A program made the position numbers and the translations under genes. This document shows positions 1 through 11,063 of a stretch of DNA of 64,000 nt, piece by piece (the stretch's first letter is position 1; each line of letters begins with the position of its first letter). This stretch comes from Aphrocallistes beatrix (Eukaryota > Porifera > Hexactinellida > Sceptrulophora > Aphrocallistidae): positions 1,997,934-2,061,933 of the forward strand of contig OY725494.1 in NCBI GenBank assembly GCA_963281255.1. Direction: 5' to 3'. The notes beneath the pieces are model-generated. The model did no database searches and was not told the DNA's origin. It saw only the letters and a program-made list of their open reading frames with translations.

Positions 1-1
1 A

Positions 2-289
2 GAGCAAAGTGGAGAAATGCTCCATTCTCGATTACAAAGGGTATGGGATCTTCGCTTTAAGACTCGAGCAGATAATTCTCTCTACTCACAGCGTCTTGTT
101 GATTGTATGGTTACATACAATTATAACCTGAAATGGGATAGAGCTGTAAGATCAAGCACAGGAGAGTAAGAAAAACATATTGAGGAAATTGAAATCAACA
201 ACGAATCGATTGAGGTGGATGAAGAGAGAGTAGAACTGCACAATTGGATAACTGATCCTGAAAATTCAAAGATAAGCGATTCAGATTGA
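2..289 (+). pseudogene. C-terminal coding fragment, unidentified
   Basis: One frame runs from the window edge to a TGA at 287-289 with a single internal TAA at 167-169. Before that stop it reads as a basic, aromatic segment (RLQRVWDLRFKTRADNSLY and onward). After it comes a strongly acidic tail rich in E and D ending NSKISDSD. The composition change and continuity suggest the 3' end of a real protein that has gained one nonsense change, or whose last exon is spliced around it. I do not recognise the family. The rest of the gene lies outside the window. Confidence 0.35.
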
Positions 290-607
290 TTCAATAGACT
301 AATTAGCACTAACATACTGCTCTTTGTGAATTACCCAGAAATATATTACTATATTTATTAGTTATAACAATACAACAAAGTCTTTCGAAATGATGACGTA
401 TTAATTAATGATGATGAGTAACAGCATGTATTTTCTGATCGTTGTTAACAGTAGTATGGTAACCATCCATATCTATGAGATACATATAAATATATATACA
501 GGGTGACAAATAAGTTCTGTCCCATTTAAAAATTGTTATAACTTTATCATAAGACGAGATATTAACTTGTAATTTTGCTGAAGGTTATCTTAGTACATAC
601 ATATTCA

Positions 608-1723
608 TTACAAATTTAGCTGTTCAATGTAGCCTCCCTTGTTTTCGATAACGGCCCTCAGTCGCTTAGGAACGGATTCAACAGCGATACGCATCGTTTC
701 CTGTGGAATTCTCGCCCATTCTCTGCAAAGAGAGCTTTTTAGAGACTCGATACTCTTGTGGCTGGTAGAGCAAGCATTTGTCTCCAATATTGACCATATC
801 GAAAAGTCCAGAGGATTGAGATCCGAACTGGATGGCGGCCATTCCTCCTTCGAAATGAAATCTGGAATATTCGTTCGTAGCCACTCTTGGTTGATATTCG
901 CGGTATGTGCAGGAGCTCCGTCTTGCTGGAACAAAAATGGACGATTATTGAACATTGTCTTACCAAGATCTTTCACTATAGGCTTTAAAACGAGCTCTAG
1001 ATACTTGACAGCGTTGTATTTCACGCCTGGTAGGATAAAAACTAGGGGAGTGCGGCCTTTTGAGGATATTCCGGCCCAAACCATCACTGACTGAGGTTTA
1101 TGTACTCTTTTAACCAATCTATACTCGTCTGGGATAGTGGAAGAAGAAGAGGACAATATCCGATCGTTTTGGTATTTAGGGCTTGCTCAACTGTAAATAA
1201 TTTCTCATCAGCAAATATTATCTGATCCAGTCCATGACTTGCGAAATGGTCACGTAGAATTTTACTTCTTGCTAACCTTCTGCTTGATCGCTGCCGAAAT
1301 AAAGTGGACTTTCCTTCATTTATAAGGAAATAGGCCTAGATCTCTTTTTACAATTGTACGATAAGATTCCCAAGAGATTTTAATTTCTGACGCTATTTTT
1401 CGAATCGAACGTCGCGGATTTCGCCAAATCCGATTCCGCACAACCTTTCTGTTCCGTATGTTGGTTGCAGAGACGGGACGTCCACTTCTTGGCCTGTCTG
1501 TGGTGTTGACAATGTCCCTATACCTTTTGATAGTGCGGTATATGAATTTACGTCGCGTTTTGGGGAAATCCATAAATTTCAATATTTCGCTTCGGACTTT
1601 TCCCTTGAAGGTAAAATTAAATAATAGCCGCCCTGTCTTCTTCCATGATTCAAAAAAATTTTTAATTGGTTCCGATTGTTTGAAATAACTTAGAAATATG
1701 ATTACAACAAGCACGCTTCGCAA
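608..1723 (-). pseudogene. Broken DD37D mariner-type transposase
   Basis: Read on the minus strand, the N-terminal part (1723-1316) has a paired-type helix-turn-helix region and the linker signature RPRSGRP. The middle (about 1316-1157) has the first catalytic Asp in FADEKLF. The C-terminal part (1156-608) has the second Asp in QQDGAPAHT and the third in DLNPLD, with 37 residues between them, which is the DD37D (maT-like) spacing. It ends in KGGYIEQLNL. The parts lie in different frames, so at least two frameshifts separate them. All three catalytic Asp codons survive, so decay is recent or limited. It would have cut and pasted elements with the CAGGGTGAC ends. Confidence 0.85.
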
Positions 1724-1739
1724 AACAAATTAATCATCA

Positions 1740-2487
1740 AATTTAATCAAAAATATGATATTCGAAATCTACATACAACCCTGAAAACCCCATTTCAACC
1801 GTTGAAAGCAAGTCTCTAGCATTTTTTGTAATTTGTTTACTTTATGTAACTAATGTAAACAAAAGTAAACAAATAATTTATCACATAGATCTGAAAATAT
1901 GATATTCAAAATCTACACCCCTGAAGACCCCATGTCAACCGTTGAAAGCAAGTTTCTAGCATATTTTTGAGATTTGTTTACTTTATGTATCTAGTATTGT
2001 GGACAAAAGTAAACAAATAATTTATCATATAGATCTTAAAAGATTATATTCGAAATCTACACCCCTAAAAACCCCATGTCACTCGTTGGAAGCTAGTCTC
2101 TAGCATTATTTTCAAAATTCATCAAATGGTGTGAAAATATGTATATAAAGGTGTGAAAATATGCACATAATATCTTTTATTGCCATACACTAAAATACAA
2201 TTAAGATATCAAACATAAGTTGTGGCTTTGAAGTATTAATAACAATGACGATCGATTGTAGTATCGTACAATGATTACTATTGTGATAGTGTAGTCCTTT
2301 ATTTAGTATAGAAAAGGTGTGAAAAATTGTTTTCCATTTTTTTGCAGAGGTGTGAAAATTTCGCTTAGATCTTAGAAATTAATCGTAGTCATGCATGCAA
2401 ATTTTCATACCTCTACGACTTGCCTATTTTTCAATCAATTCGGACAAACACACAAACAAAAAAATCTTAGGGTTTTAATATATAAGA
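1740..2487 (-). mobile_element. Helitron-like repeat, second subfamily, nested in mariner
   Basis: On the minus strand this block starts at 2487 with TCTTATATATTAAAACCC directly after an A, which matches a Helitron 5' end. It continues with a T-rich run and then CGAATTGATTGAA, the same internal box found about 50 bp inside the abundant Helitron family of this window. The body is otherwise different and consists largely of 145-bp tandem units. A related block lies at 55800-56080. The 3' end could not be fixed. Confidence 0.5.
1750..2130. repeat. Tandem repeat, about 145 bp x 2.6
   Basis: Three successive units begin near 1750, 1894 and 2040. Each carries an ATATTCGAAATCTAC-like start, a CCCCATG/TCAACC core, CTAGCAT and a GTTTACTTTATGTA stretch with its complement. 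Each unit contains a short GTAAAC/GTTTAC inverted pair, so every monomer can fold. Confidence 0.75.
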
Positions 2488-2588
2488 TAAACATAGTAAC
2501 AGATGTTACAGCAATATTACTTGACTTGGTTGGTTAGTAAAGAAATAGACTACATCAAACTATGGGACAGAAGTTATTTGTCACCCTG

Positions 2589-3069
2589 TAGGTGTTCAAT
2601 ATTGCCATTTATGGAAAAGGAGTTATGACGTCACACTCGAATACTAGTCTCAAACTATTCCTGTGATATTTGGAATTTCAAAAAATTGAGAGGGGGGAGT
2701 TAAAAAACGTTCGACATCCATAAATGACAAGGCTTATCTCTGGAATGGTTAGTTAGATTTGATAAATCTTTCCAGAAATTGATGCAGTATAGAATAGTGA
2801 TAAAATAACTTAAAAACACAATGTTTGAGTATGAATTAACCTTTTTCGGCTTAGCTGTATTACTGTATACGAGGAAAATATGTCAGAAATTAGATTTGAA
2901 AATATTTTTTTTCTTGACGTCACAGAGGGTAATAATTCGCGGTTTCTTATGTATAGAACATTGTAATACCCAGTCGATTCACTCTTTTCTTTGATCATTT
3001 TTTCATTTTTTTCGTAGAATTTACAACTGTGCTTCCCCCTGACTACTGATACATCTGCTGGCAGCTACT
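2589..3069. other. Spacer, no gene seen
   Basis: AT-rich sequence between the mariner end and the start of the Helitron protein. It holds one TGACGTCA octamer near 2629 and no recognisable reading frame, terminal repeat or RNA gene. Confidence 0.5.
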
Positions 3070-5210
3070 GATAGTCGAGGCAGAGCATTCATAGAGCACA
3101 TTCGAGTGTATAAATCGGCTCTAGCATTCGGTTCACTCGGCGTAAATATCGATAAAGAGCTAGCTAGCGCTGGGAGCGGAGTGTATACATTCCGTATCCA
3201 TGGTGTTGTGCATCATTACATTGGGCAGCTGACTCCTCGAGCGGGAGAAGTTAATTTGCACAAATTTACATCCATGATGGTACTCCAGAGGGAGAGTTGG
3301 AGAATCTCCAGCGACACCTTGGAGATGCGAGTTTCCCCGAGCTGCGACTACTGCAGAACTTTGCATGAAGTAAACCCATACGTCTCTTACATCAGACAAG
3401 TTGTTGATATGATGAGAGACAAGGGGGGAGTGGATGCTAGGAAGATTATCAGAGTTGATGGTGCACCAGATCCGAGATGCTACAACGCTACAACTGCTCC
3501 CGAAATAGCAGTCATAATGCCTGGAAATGGCTACACTGAAGGTGTGGCTACCAGGGATATAGTGCTGCATGCACGTACAGGAGGTTTAAAACGTATCACT
3601 GAAACCAATTGTGCATACGATAGCCTCCATTGTGTTTTATTGTTTCCTTCAGGAGATAACTGTTGGCACCTGGGCATTCCCCACAGTAGAGGGAAAGGCT
3701 GTGTCACTGCAATAGAATTGAAATCTTACAGTCTGATGGTGAGAAGCTCGTTGAGCTATCTGCATCTCTTTGGCAGACTTTTCCACCAGTATATCGTGGA
3801 TATGTACACTAAGGTTGAGTAGCAAAGGTTGAACTACATAAAGTTAAACAAGGAAAAGATCAGAGTGGATATGCACAAAGGTTTTGCTGATGCAGTATCT
3901 GCTTGTGACGTCTATCCTATGGAGTATGGAAAGAGGAGCATACTACCTTCTTCCTTCACTGGCAGTCCTCGACAGAAGTTCGAGCTCTATCAGGACAGTA
4001 CGTCTATCGTATGGAAATACGGTAAACCGGATTTACTTTTTTACATTCACACATAACCCGGAATGGGAAGAGATTTTTTCTGCTCTTTTATTGAATCAGA
4101 AAGCGACTGACCGTCCAGATTTAAATATAAGAGTTTTTAGAATGAAATTGCGTGAACTGCATAATGACATCCACGTTAAGTATGTTCTAGGGAGACCACT
4201 CGCGCAAGTATACACCATTGAGTTTCAAAAGCACGGTCTCCATCATGCGGATATCCTGATCATCCTATCCTTTCAGGATAAACCTAGAGATCATAATATG
4301 TAGGATAAGATAGTCGGTGCTGAGATTCCTGACAAGGATCTCAACCCTACTAGACTTTATCATAATGTAAAGTACGGCATGATCCACAGCCCATGCGGCG
4401 TAGTAAGGAAACATGCTGCATGTAAGCGCGATGGAAAATGCAGTAAGAAATAGCTCAAAGTATTTTCTCGGTTTACAGCAACCGGCAATGACAGCTATCC
4501 TATGTGCAAACGTCGAAATAACTGTCGTACAGTAATTGTTAATGAGATTCAGGTGGACAATATGTAGGTTGTTCCATACAACCTATATTTACTTTTGAAA
4601 TACAATGTTCATATAATTATTGAGATTTGCTATACCATTCATTAGTGCAGTCAAATACCTTTACAAGTATGTGTATAAGGGCCATGATAGAGCTATTGTC
4701 GAATTTCGCATTAGCGATAGTGCTGAAAGTAGCACTAACAAAGCAGCCATGGACGTCAACGAGATAGTAAATTAACTAGAAGCGCGTTATGTTTTTGATA
4801 CTGAATCCTGCTACCGACTATTTCCGTATGAACTTCATGCTAACCTATCACATGTCATGAGGCTAGCTCTCCATCTGGAGCATCACCAGTCAGTCGTGTT
4901 TACCAGGGACTGACTTGCAGGAGGTTCTTCGTAGACAGAGGGATACCACCTTTACAGGATGGTTTAAAGGACATGGAAACATGATAGATCGTGTCTATTC
5001 CGCCCATCCAGGTGAAGGAGAGCAGTACTTCCTCAGAATGCTCCTTAACCATGTAACAGGCTGTATTTGTTACCAGGATATCCGCACCCCTCCCTGATAG
5101 CACCATCTGCGCTACCTTTAAGGAGGCGTGCCGTAGACGAGGCATGTTGGAAGATGACCAGGAGTCCGATGACTGCTCACTGAGGCCGCTACATGTGCTA
5201 TGCCAGCACA
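3070..5210 (+). pseudogene. Helitron Rep (HUH endonuclease) domain, broken
   Basis: The first stretch (3070-3822) matches the Helitron-like N-terminal region: VYKSALAFGSLG, GVYTFRIHGVVHH and RLFHQYIVDMYTKVE. It runs past a stop into LPSSFTGSPRQKFELYQD and then, in another frame, HNPEWEEI and VYTIEFQKHGLHHADILI. That last segment is the HUH motif, but the second His of the pair reads as Asp (HAD instead of HxH). About 4640-4800 carries VKYLYKYVYKGHDRA with the two-tyrosine spacing intact. About 4990-5180 has EGEQYFLRMLLNHVTG and FKEACRRRGMLEDD, the usual Rep-helicase linker. At least four stops or shifts and the altered HUH pair make it non-functional. It would have nicked DNA for rolling-circle transposition. 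Confidence 0.85.
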
Positions 5211-5389
5211 ATAGCGACAGTTATTCATCACTATTCTTCTGTTTAATGAGCCCTGTGACCCACTAGCACTGTAGGATAAGCAGCATAAGGCATCTCGAGC
5301 AGAGGGATTCTACTTCGTGCGAGAATTCTTTTTCCCAAAGTCAAATTGAATTCAGCTATTTTGAATAGTACGTTACTAGATATTGAGAA

Positions 5390-7086
5390 TCGCTTAGAAA
5401 AGCTTGGAAAATCTTTATCCGATTATCCCGGAATGCCTATCCCCACTCAAGATGAGAGTCCATTTGATCTACCGCTCATCATTCAAAATAAACTTGCTTA
5501 TGATGCAGTTCCATAATTGCAGATACCAATCTGCCTTTACTGAACCTTGATCAGTTGAGTGCATATAACCGAATAAAGGAGTCTATAGACAATCTTAACG
5601 CATTTTTTGTTGATACATTGTTAGCTAAGATTCGCTCCCGTGGTGAAATCGCACTAGCAATGGCTTCATCGGGGATAGCAGCTCTCATCCTAGAAGGCGG
5701 GAGAACTATTCATTCTGGATTGAAAGTTCATATCACATTGAATGAACTATCTGTGTGTAATATCACTAAACAGAGTGCTTTAGCCAAACTTATACAGGGT
5801 GCTAAGCTTTTAGTTTGGGATGAAGCTCCTATGATGCATAAACATGCTGCTGAATGTATAGATCTGACATTAAGAGATCTCTGCTCCAATGATCGACCGT
5901 CTGGCGGCAAAGTTTTTGTATTTGGAGGTGACTACAGACAAATCCTGCCCATCATTAGGAGTGGATCGAGCCGAGTGGTATCAGCCTGCCTTAACAGATC
6001 TTCACTTTGGCACAATGTCAAAGTGGTGAAATTGAATATAAATATGCATCTTCGAATGGATTCATGGCAGGATCATGAAGAGATGAGTAACTTTTCTGAC
6101 CTTTTATTGAGGGTAGAAGAAGGTACTGAACCTCATGATGAGAATAACATGATTCATTTAGATCACAAATATGTAGTACGTGGTGAATATATTGGTGACT
6201 TAGCTACTGCTATATATGGTAACATTAAAGAACACTTTAATGATCGTGATTACATCACGCCTCGTATTATGATGTCTCCTAAAAATGAGACAGCTGAAAC
6301 GATAAATAAATACGTGATTGATCAATCTCCTGGAGAAGCAAAGGTATTACTCAGTGCAGACTCAGTATATACCAGTCAGGCAGCTATGTATCATACTGAA
6401 TATATATTATGTCTACTAACTTGCCTCCACACTCCCTCTCCCTTAAGGAGTATGCGTCAATTATACTATTGCGCAGTCTTGATCCCACGAATGGGATGTG
6501 TAATGGCACCCGATTGTTAATTAGAGCATTTTTAAACAATGTGCTGAAATTGCCACAGGTATCCATTGTGGCATACGAGTGTTTATTCTTCGCATTATAA
6601 TGACTCCTTCTGAAAAAGATGTTCCATTTGTTCTCAGAGGGAAGCAGTTTCCTATTCGCCCTGCCTATTGCATAACTATTGACAAAGGGAAGGGACAGAG
6701 TCTAGAATCTGTTGGTATATTTCTACCATCTCCTGATGCTATACTCAGTCATGGGCAATTGTACGTTGCTCAGAAGTCGAGTTAAGAACCTTAAGGGCTT
6801 GAAAGTCATGGTTTGCGGAGCAAACTTTTACACTTCGGTGGGCGTTTGGATTAGGAATGTGGTCAACCGTAAGGTATTCCGAAACCATAATATCAATCCA
6901 TCCCTTAATGATACCATGGATCTTTCTCAAATGGATATATCATTGAGTGAAATTTCATTTTCTAATGCAGACTTAAGGAATCACTCTAAGGATGACAGAG
7001 ATGACAGGGATCCAGCTCCCAGTCAAACCTCAATTCCTATTAGAGCAGCAGTATCTCTAACAGGTCTGTTAATCGCTTCTCACTGA
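5390..7086 (+). pseudogene. Helitron Pif1-like helicase lacking its P-loop
   Basis: The longest frame (5555-6520) covers the N-terminal half of a superfamily 1 Pif1-type helicase. Walker B is present as LLVWDEAPM and the GGDYRQILPI motif follows. Walker A is absent: NAFFVD runs straight into TLLAKIRSRGE, where related helicases have a GPGGTGKT segment. About a dozen residues are missing without a frame change. The chain then shifts frame: NGTRLLIRAF lies near 6500-6540, RGKQFPIRPAYCITIDKG near 6640-6700, and SHGQLYVA near 6750. The tail reads LKGLKVMV and TRNVV-like IRNVVNRKVF, the usual Helitron helicase C terminus. It is dead both from frameshifts and from loss of ATP binding. Confidence 0.88.
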
Positions 7087-7218
7087 ACATGAGGACTCAG
7101 TTAGCCATAAGTTTCGACATGGATCCTGAGTTGATCGCAGCGTATGAGAACACTTTTCTGAACATTATAGATGGCTGTTTAGGGATAGGATAGATCCCTA
7201 CGAATACGGTTATCACAA

Positions 7219-7345
7219 ATGTTTGGGGACACTTTAAATATGTGTTCTGTAATTGGGGACGGTAATTGTCTTTACCGTTCTTTATCTCACATCGTATTTG
7301 GTACTGAGAAACATTACGACGATTTGAAATCAAAATCGATTACGT
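7219..7345 (+). pseudogene. OTU cysteine protease fragment of the Helitron
   Basis: From the ATG at 7219 the frame reads MFGDTLNMCSVIGDGNCLYR and then SLSHIVFGTEKHYDDLK. DGNC with the catalytic Cys, and the following helix, are the N-terminal signature of OTU deubiquitinase-like proteases. The frame meets unrelated sequence after about 40 codons, so the catalytic His part is missing. Its position just after the helicase fits Helitron/Helentron proteins that carry an OTU domain. Confidence 0.75.
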
Positions 7346-7413
7346 TCGAACTATTTCCTTTTTTGTAAAGTCGAATTATTTCCGGTTTTGTTTCGAACTA
7401 TTTCCCCCATACC

Positions 7414-7518
7414 GACGAATGTGTACTCTCTTAGATGCAGATATAGCACAGACGAATGTGTACTCTCTCTTACGCGCAGATATACCACATATTAATGTGT
7501 ACTCTCTTACATGCAGAG
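7414..7518. repeat. Tandem repeat, about 38 bp x 3
   Basis: Three units share GAATGTGTACTCTCT followed by ATGCAGATATA-type sequence. They lie between the OTU fragment and the foldback element. Confidence 0.7.
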
Positions 7519-7710
7519 TTCAAATTTTAAATTCACTTAAAATAAGATTAGCCATAGCCTACTCTAATAATGCCTCACAGTAAAATAACCAAGGATGCGG
7601 TAATAGCCGAATGGATTAATACACGATTAGCCTAAAATCGTTAACCATGCAGAATAGGCATTAATAATGTATTACCAGCGTAGTATATAAACATGGTATC
7701 AAAGTACATA

Positions 7711-9025
7711 CAGGGTGGCTCATAAGTTCTGTGACATTTTTTCATACCCATTAATTTTAATTTTGATTTGGATAATAAGACAGTTAATCAAATTTATTTT
7801 ATCACTAGATATTCAACTTCAGTTTTTCATTAGTAATTTTCACATAAAATTCCATTTTAGTATTGTGTAGCTAATGGAGCGTGATCGATGTGCTGTAGTT
7901 GGATTATTTCAAGCGGGGTATAAACCGAAAAGGAAATTTCCAAAATGCTCAAAATGCCAAGGGGAAGAAGAATGTATGTTGTTAGGGCCATTAAGAGATA
8001 TCTGGAGACTGGAAATGTTGAGGATAGGGCCAGGAGTGGACGTCCGTGTACTGTTGTGACCCCAAAGGTGCGGAAGACGGTACGGGAACAAATTCGAAGA
8101 AATCCCCGGCGATCTATGCGTAAAATGGCATCAGTCATTAAAATATCTCGCCGATCTGTTCAAGGATCGTTAGGGACCATTTAGGAATGAAATCATTCAA
8201 AAGGAAGAAGGTGCACTTCCTTACTGACAAGATCAAGGGAAAGAGACTGGTTAAGAGCAAGGGTCTGTTAAAGCGGCACGCTATTCATGGAATGAACAAC
8301 ATTCTTTTTTCAGACGAGAAATTATTCACGATAGAAGAAGCTAGTAATGCTCAAAATGACAGAATAATATCATCTAGTGCTCATTCAATCCCAGAAGAGT
8401 TGCATTACGTTGCGAGAGTTCAGAAACCACTCTCTGTCATGGTTTGGGCTGGGGTTTCGGGAATTCGTCGGACATCCCTGGTTTTTGTTCCGCCAGGAGC
8501 TAAAATCAATTCAATCTCGTATCGCGAGCTTATATTAGAGCCTGTACTGAAAGATCTAAGCCAGTCCATGTTCTCTGGGGATCCTTTTTTATTTCAACAG
8601 GATGGTGCACCTGCCCACACCTCGAAACTCACCCAGGCATGGTAAAGGAGAATATCCCCGATTTTATTACCAAGGAGGAATGGCCCCCCTACAGCCCCGA
8701 TTTGAATCCAATGGATTACCCGATCTCGTCTATTTTGGAGACAAAGGCTTGTGCTAAAACCCACACCAATATAGAGTCTCTTAAGGCGTCGTTGAGGATA
8801 GAATGGGATAAAATACCTCAGGAAACACTGCGTGCTGCAGTAGAGGCCTTCCCTCGTGGATTAAATGCTGTAATTCAGAAGAAAGGAGGGTATATAGAAT
8901 AGTTATTATTTCTAGCATATTATTAGCAAAACATGTAAGTCTAGTGCAAATAGCAAGTAGGACCAGTGTATTTTAAATATATAAATGGGTTAATATAAAT
9001 GTCACATAACTTATGAGCCACCCTG
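7711..9025 (+). mobile_element. Tc1/mariner (DD37D) element 2, full length
   Basis: A 1315-bp element. The ends are CAGGGTGGCTCATAAGTT at 7711 and its complement at 9025, with TA on both sides (7709-7710 and 9026-9027). It lies inside the left arm of the foldback, so it arrived later. Sequence and ends differ from element 1, showing two related but separate families. Confidence 0.92.
7874..8902 (+). pseudogene. DD37D mariner-type transposase, lightly damaged
   Basis: The ATG at 7874 starts MERDRCAVVGLFQAGYK, a typical first helix. The frame shifts near 7930 into MLKMPRGRRMYVVRAIKRYL, with the linker RARSGRP and the second helix-turn-helix KVRKTVREQIRRNPRRSMRK. A second break near 8180 leads into the catalytic part. 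Asp residues are visible in FSDEKLF, QQDGAPAHT and DLNPMD, the last two separated by 37 residues. A third lesion near 8640 splits the chain just after SKLTQAW. The protein ends KKGGYIE at 8902. With three lesions it is probably inactive, although its termini are intact and could be mobilised by a functional relative. Confidence 0.88.
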
Positions 9026-9918
9026 TATATCCGTTGTCAAAATTTCGATTAGTCATCATATCATTGCGCAACAGGTCATTTTAAACACTATTTTGCCAAT
9101 TTTCTAAGCTGTTTAAGCCTACTTCTAAATTTTATTAAGGTAGAATTATTGTGTAGAACTAAGATTAGTACGAGTTGATTTGAAAAATTTAGAATTTTTG
9201 AATGAAATGTTATTACATTTCTACGTTGCTATGGTAAAGCTTTTTGATCAGTTTGAGCCATATCCTGCAAACTGTAAGAACTAGGTCTTCAAATCTGATC
9301 GTATTTGATAGGCAATTGGCTACTTCCTATTAGGTAATAATACAATTTAAACTTCTAAATTCACAGACTATAGAGTTAATCGACATTTAGTGTTTTGGTC
9401 ACATTCTTAAAATCAACCCATAACTCAAAACTCGTTGAATTTAGAAGTTCAAGTTGTATTATCACCTATTAGGAATAGTTCATTGCCTATCAAACACGAT
9501 CAAATTTGAAGACCTAGTCACTACAGATTGCACGAAATGGCCCAAACATAGCAACGCAGGAATATAACAACATTCCATTGAAAAATTCTAAATTTTTCAA
9601 ATCAACTCGTACTAATCTTGGTTCAACAGAAAAATCACACCTTAATACCATTTAGAAATAGGGTTAAAACAGCTTAGAAAATCGCTAAAATTGTCCTTAG
9701 AATGACCTGTTGCGCAATGACATGATGACTAATCGAAAATTTTCCAACGGATATATGTACTTTGATACCATGTTTATATATGCTGGTAATACATTCTTAA
9801 TGCCTATTCTGCATGGTTAACGATTTTAGGCTAATCGTGTATTAATCCATTCGGCTACTACTTCATCCCTAGTCCATGATTTTCAGTCTACTGTGAGGCA
9901 TTATTATAGTAGGCTATG

Positions 9919-10586
9919 GGTTAGCGTAATTTTCAAATCGTGAAAACGGGCATCTTTACTATTTACAACGTATTTTCTATTTTTTAGATCAAATATTAAC
10001 ATATTGGCCAATAGTTTTTAGAAATATTGGAAAGTAAGTTAAATTTTTTTTGCCTAAATTGTCATTTATAATACATTTTATATAGTTTTTTGCAACATAT
10101 CGATGGAAATGTGAACAGTTTTTTCAATTTACTCAATTAGGGAGTATTCAAGTAATCTTACAACAAACTTTCAATTTAAATACATTAACTTAATGCGATA
10201 ATAATCTCATCACAACCAATAGAAATTATGCTCACTTAGAGTGGTGCAATTGATGGAGCTACTCGATCACTTACAGTGTTGTAACAGATGGAGCTGCTCG
10301 ATCACTTACAGTGTTTCAACATATGGAGCTGCTCGATCACTTACAGTGTTGCAACGTGTTATAGGGACATCTTATTTGATCATTAATATTGATATATTTA
10401 TTTCTATATTATTCCGATAAATCACTGTAATCATGAAAAGGCAAATAAATAAAATATTAACTCATTCATTAATTTAATTGCTAATAAATGAAATTTAGGT
10501 ATAACGAAAACATAACCTAACATGATAGTTCAATTTCACCTGCTTAATGTGGCCAATAATTAGTGATAGTGATCAATAATAAATTA
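9919..10586. other. Non-coding AT-rich stretch
   Basis: No gene seen. It contains the tandem repeat listed separately at 10239-10357 and otherwise unique AT-rich sequence. Confidence 0.5.
10239..10357. repeat. Tandem repeat, about 36 bp x 3
   Basis: Three copies of GATGGAGCTGCTCGATCACT plus TACAGTGTTG. The first copy differs at a few bases. Confidence 0.85.
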
Positions 10587-10672
10587 TTGAGTAATCCCAG
10601 GCGCCCACAGGGCGACTCTGCGGAAACAAAGTGTCTGTAAGCCGCGCATCGCAAGCAAGCGCAGCCCGCTTG
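10587..10672 (+). mobile_element. Helitron repeat, 3' end relic
   Basis: Only the terminal hairpin region is recognisable: a GGCGCCC-like stem, an ACAAAGTGT stem, GCCGCGCA, then CAAGCAAGCG to CGCTTG followed by T. The stems have several mismatches, which marks it as an old copy. Confidence 0.6.
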
Positions 10673-10729
10673 TTTTATATGAATTAGCTTGTATAAATCT
10701 GCAAATCAAGAAAAATCAAGGTATATGTA

Positions 10730-11063
10730 CAGTAGAACGCCAGTTATCCGAACCCCTTGGTTGACCAAACTAAGCAATCAATCAGTTAGCATTCAGATAG
10801 CAATCAAATAGCATACCAATGGATAATACCGTCCTACTCAATGCGCTGCTTACCCAGATAGCGGGAAAACGATTTCAGGCGCAGAGACAGTCTAAGGTTA
10901 GCAATTATTTTGAGAAGGTCTAGATCAATAAGTATTTTATCCATATTTATCATTATGATTACTTACTAGTACTAGTGACAAACTTTTCTATATAATTCCA
11001 TAACAACTTCAGTTATCCAAACCCCCTCGGTCCCAATCCGTTCGGATAACTGACGTCCTACTG
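10730..11063. mobile_element. Tigger/pogo-type MITE
   Basis: A 334-bp element with ends CAGTAGAACGCCAGTTATCC and a complementary GGATAACTGACGTCCTACTG, flanked by TA (10728-10729, 11064-11065). No coding capacity. The ends match the CAGT-purine style of pogo/Tigger elements. Confidence 0.8.

Larger units (their letters stand above)
499..2588 (-). mobile_element. Tc1/mariner (DD37D) element 1, with nested repeat
   Basis: Terminal inverted repeats begin CAGGGTGACAAATAAGTTCT at 499 and end with the near-perfect complement at 2588. Both ends are flanked by TA, the target duplication expected for this superfamily. The transposase lies on the minus strand at 608-1723. The element is about 0.8 kb longer than its relative at 7711-9025 because unrelated repeat DNA fills 1740-2487 upstream of the transposase. 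Confidence 0.85.
3070..7345 (+). mobile_element. Degenerate autonomous Helitron (RepHel plus OTU)
   Basis: Rep, helicase and OTU coding pieces follow one another on the same strand in the order known for Helitrons that carry an OTU protease. All are broken by stops and shifts. Neither end could be assigned with confidence. I did not find the TCCTTACTATTAAAA start or the hairpin/CTTG end of the small Helitron family next to this block, so a direct link to those copies is not shown. Confidence 0.8.
7553..9918. mobile_element. Foldback element with arms of about 0.5 kb, split by mariner 2
   Basis: The outer ends are inverted copies of CATAGCCTACTCTAATAATG (7553 inward; complement ending 9918). 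The arms stay complementary to a centre near 9380-9420. Removing the mariner at 7711-9025 leaves about 1.05 kb that is almost entirely self-complementary. Another partial copy sits at 54216-54825. No coding capacity is visible. The target duplication is unclear (flanks are ATTAGC and GTTAGC-like). Confidence 0.8.

Noticed and set aside
639..1094. Plus-strand frame of about 150 codons
   Set aside because: It lies antisense to the mariner transposase and shows no family motif.
3160..3570. Minus-strand frame of 136 codons
   Set aside because: Antisense to the Helitron Rep region; no independent support.
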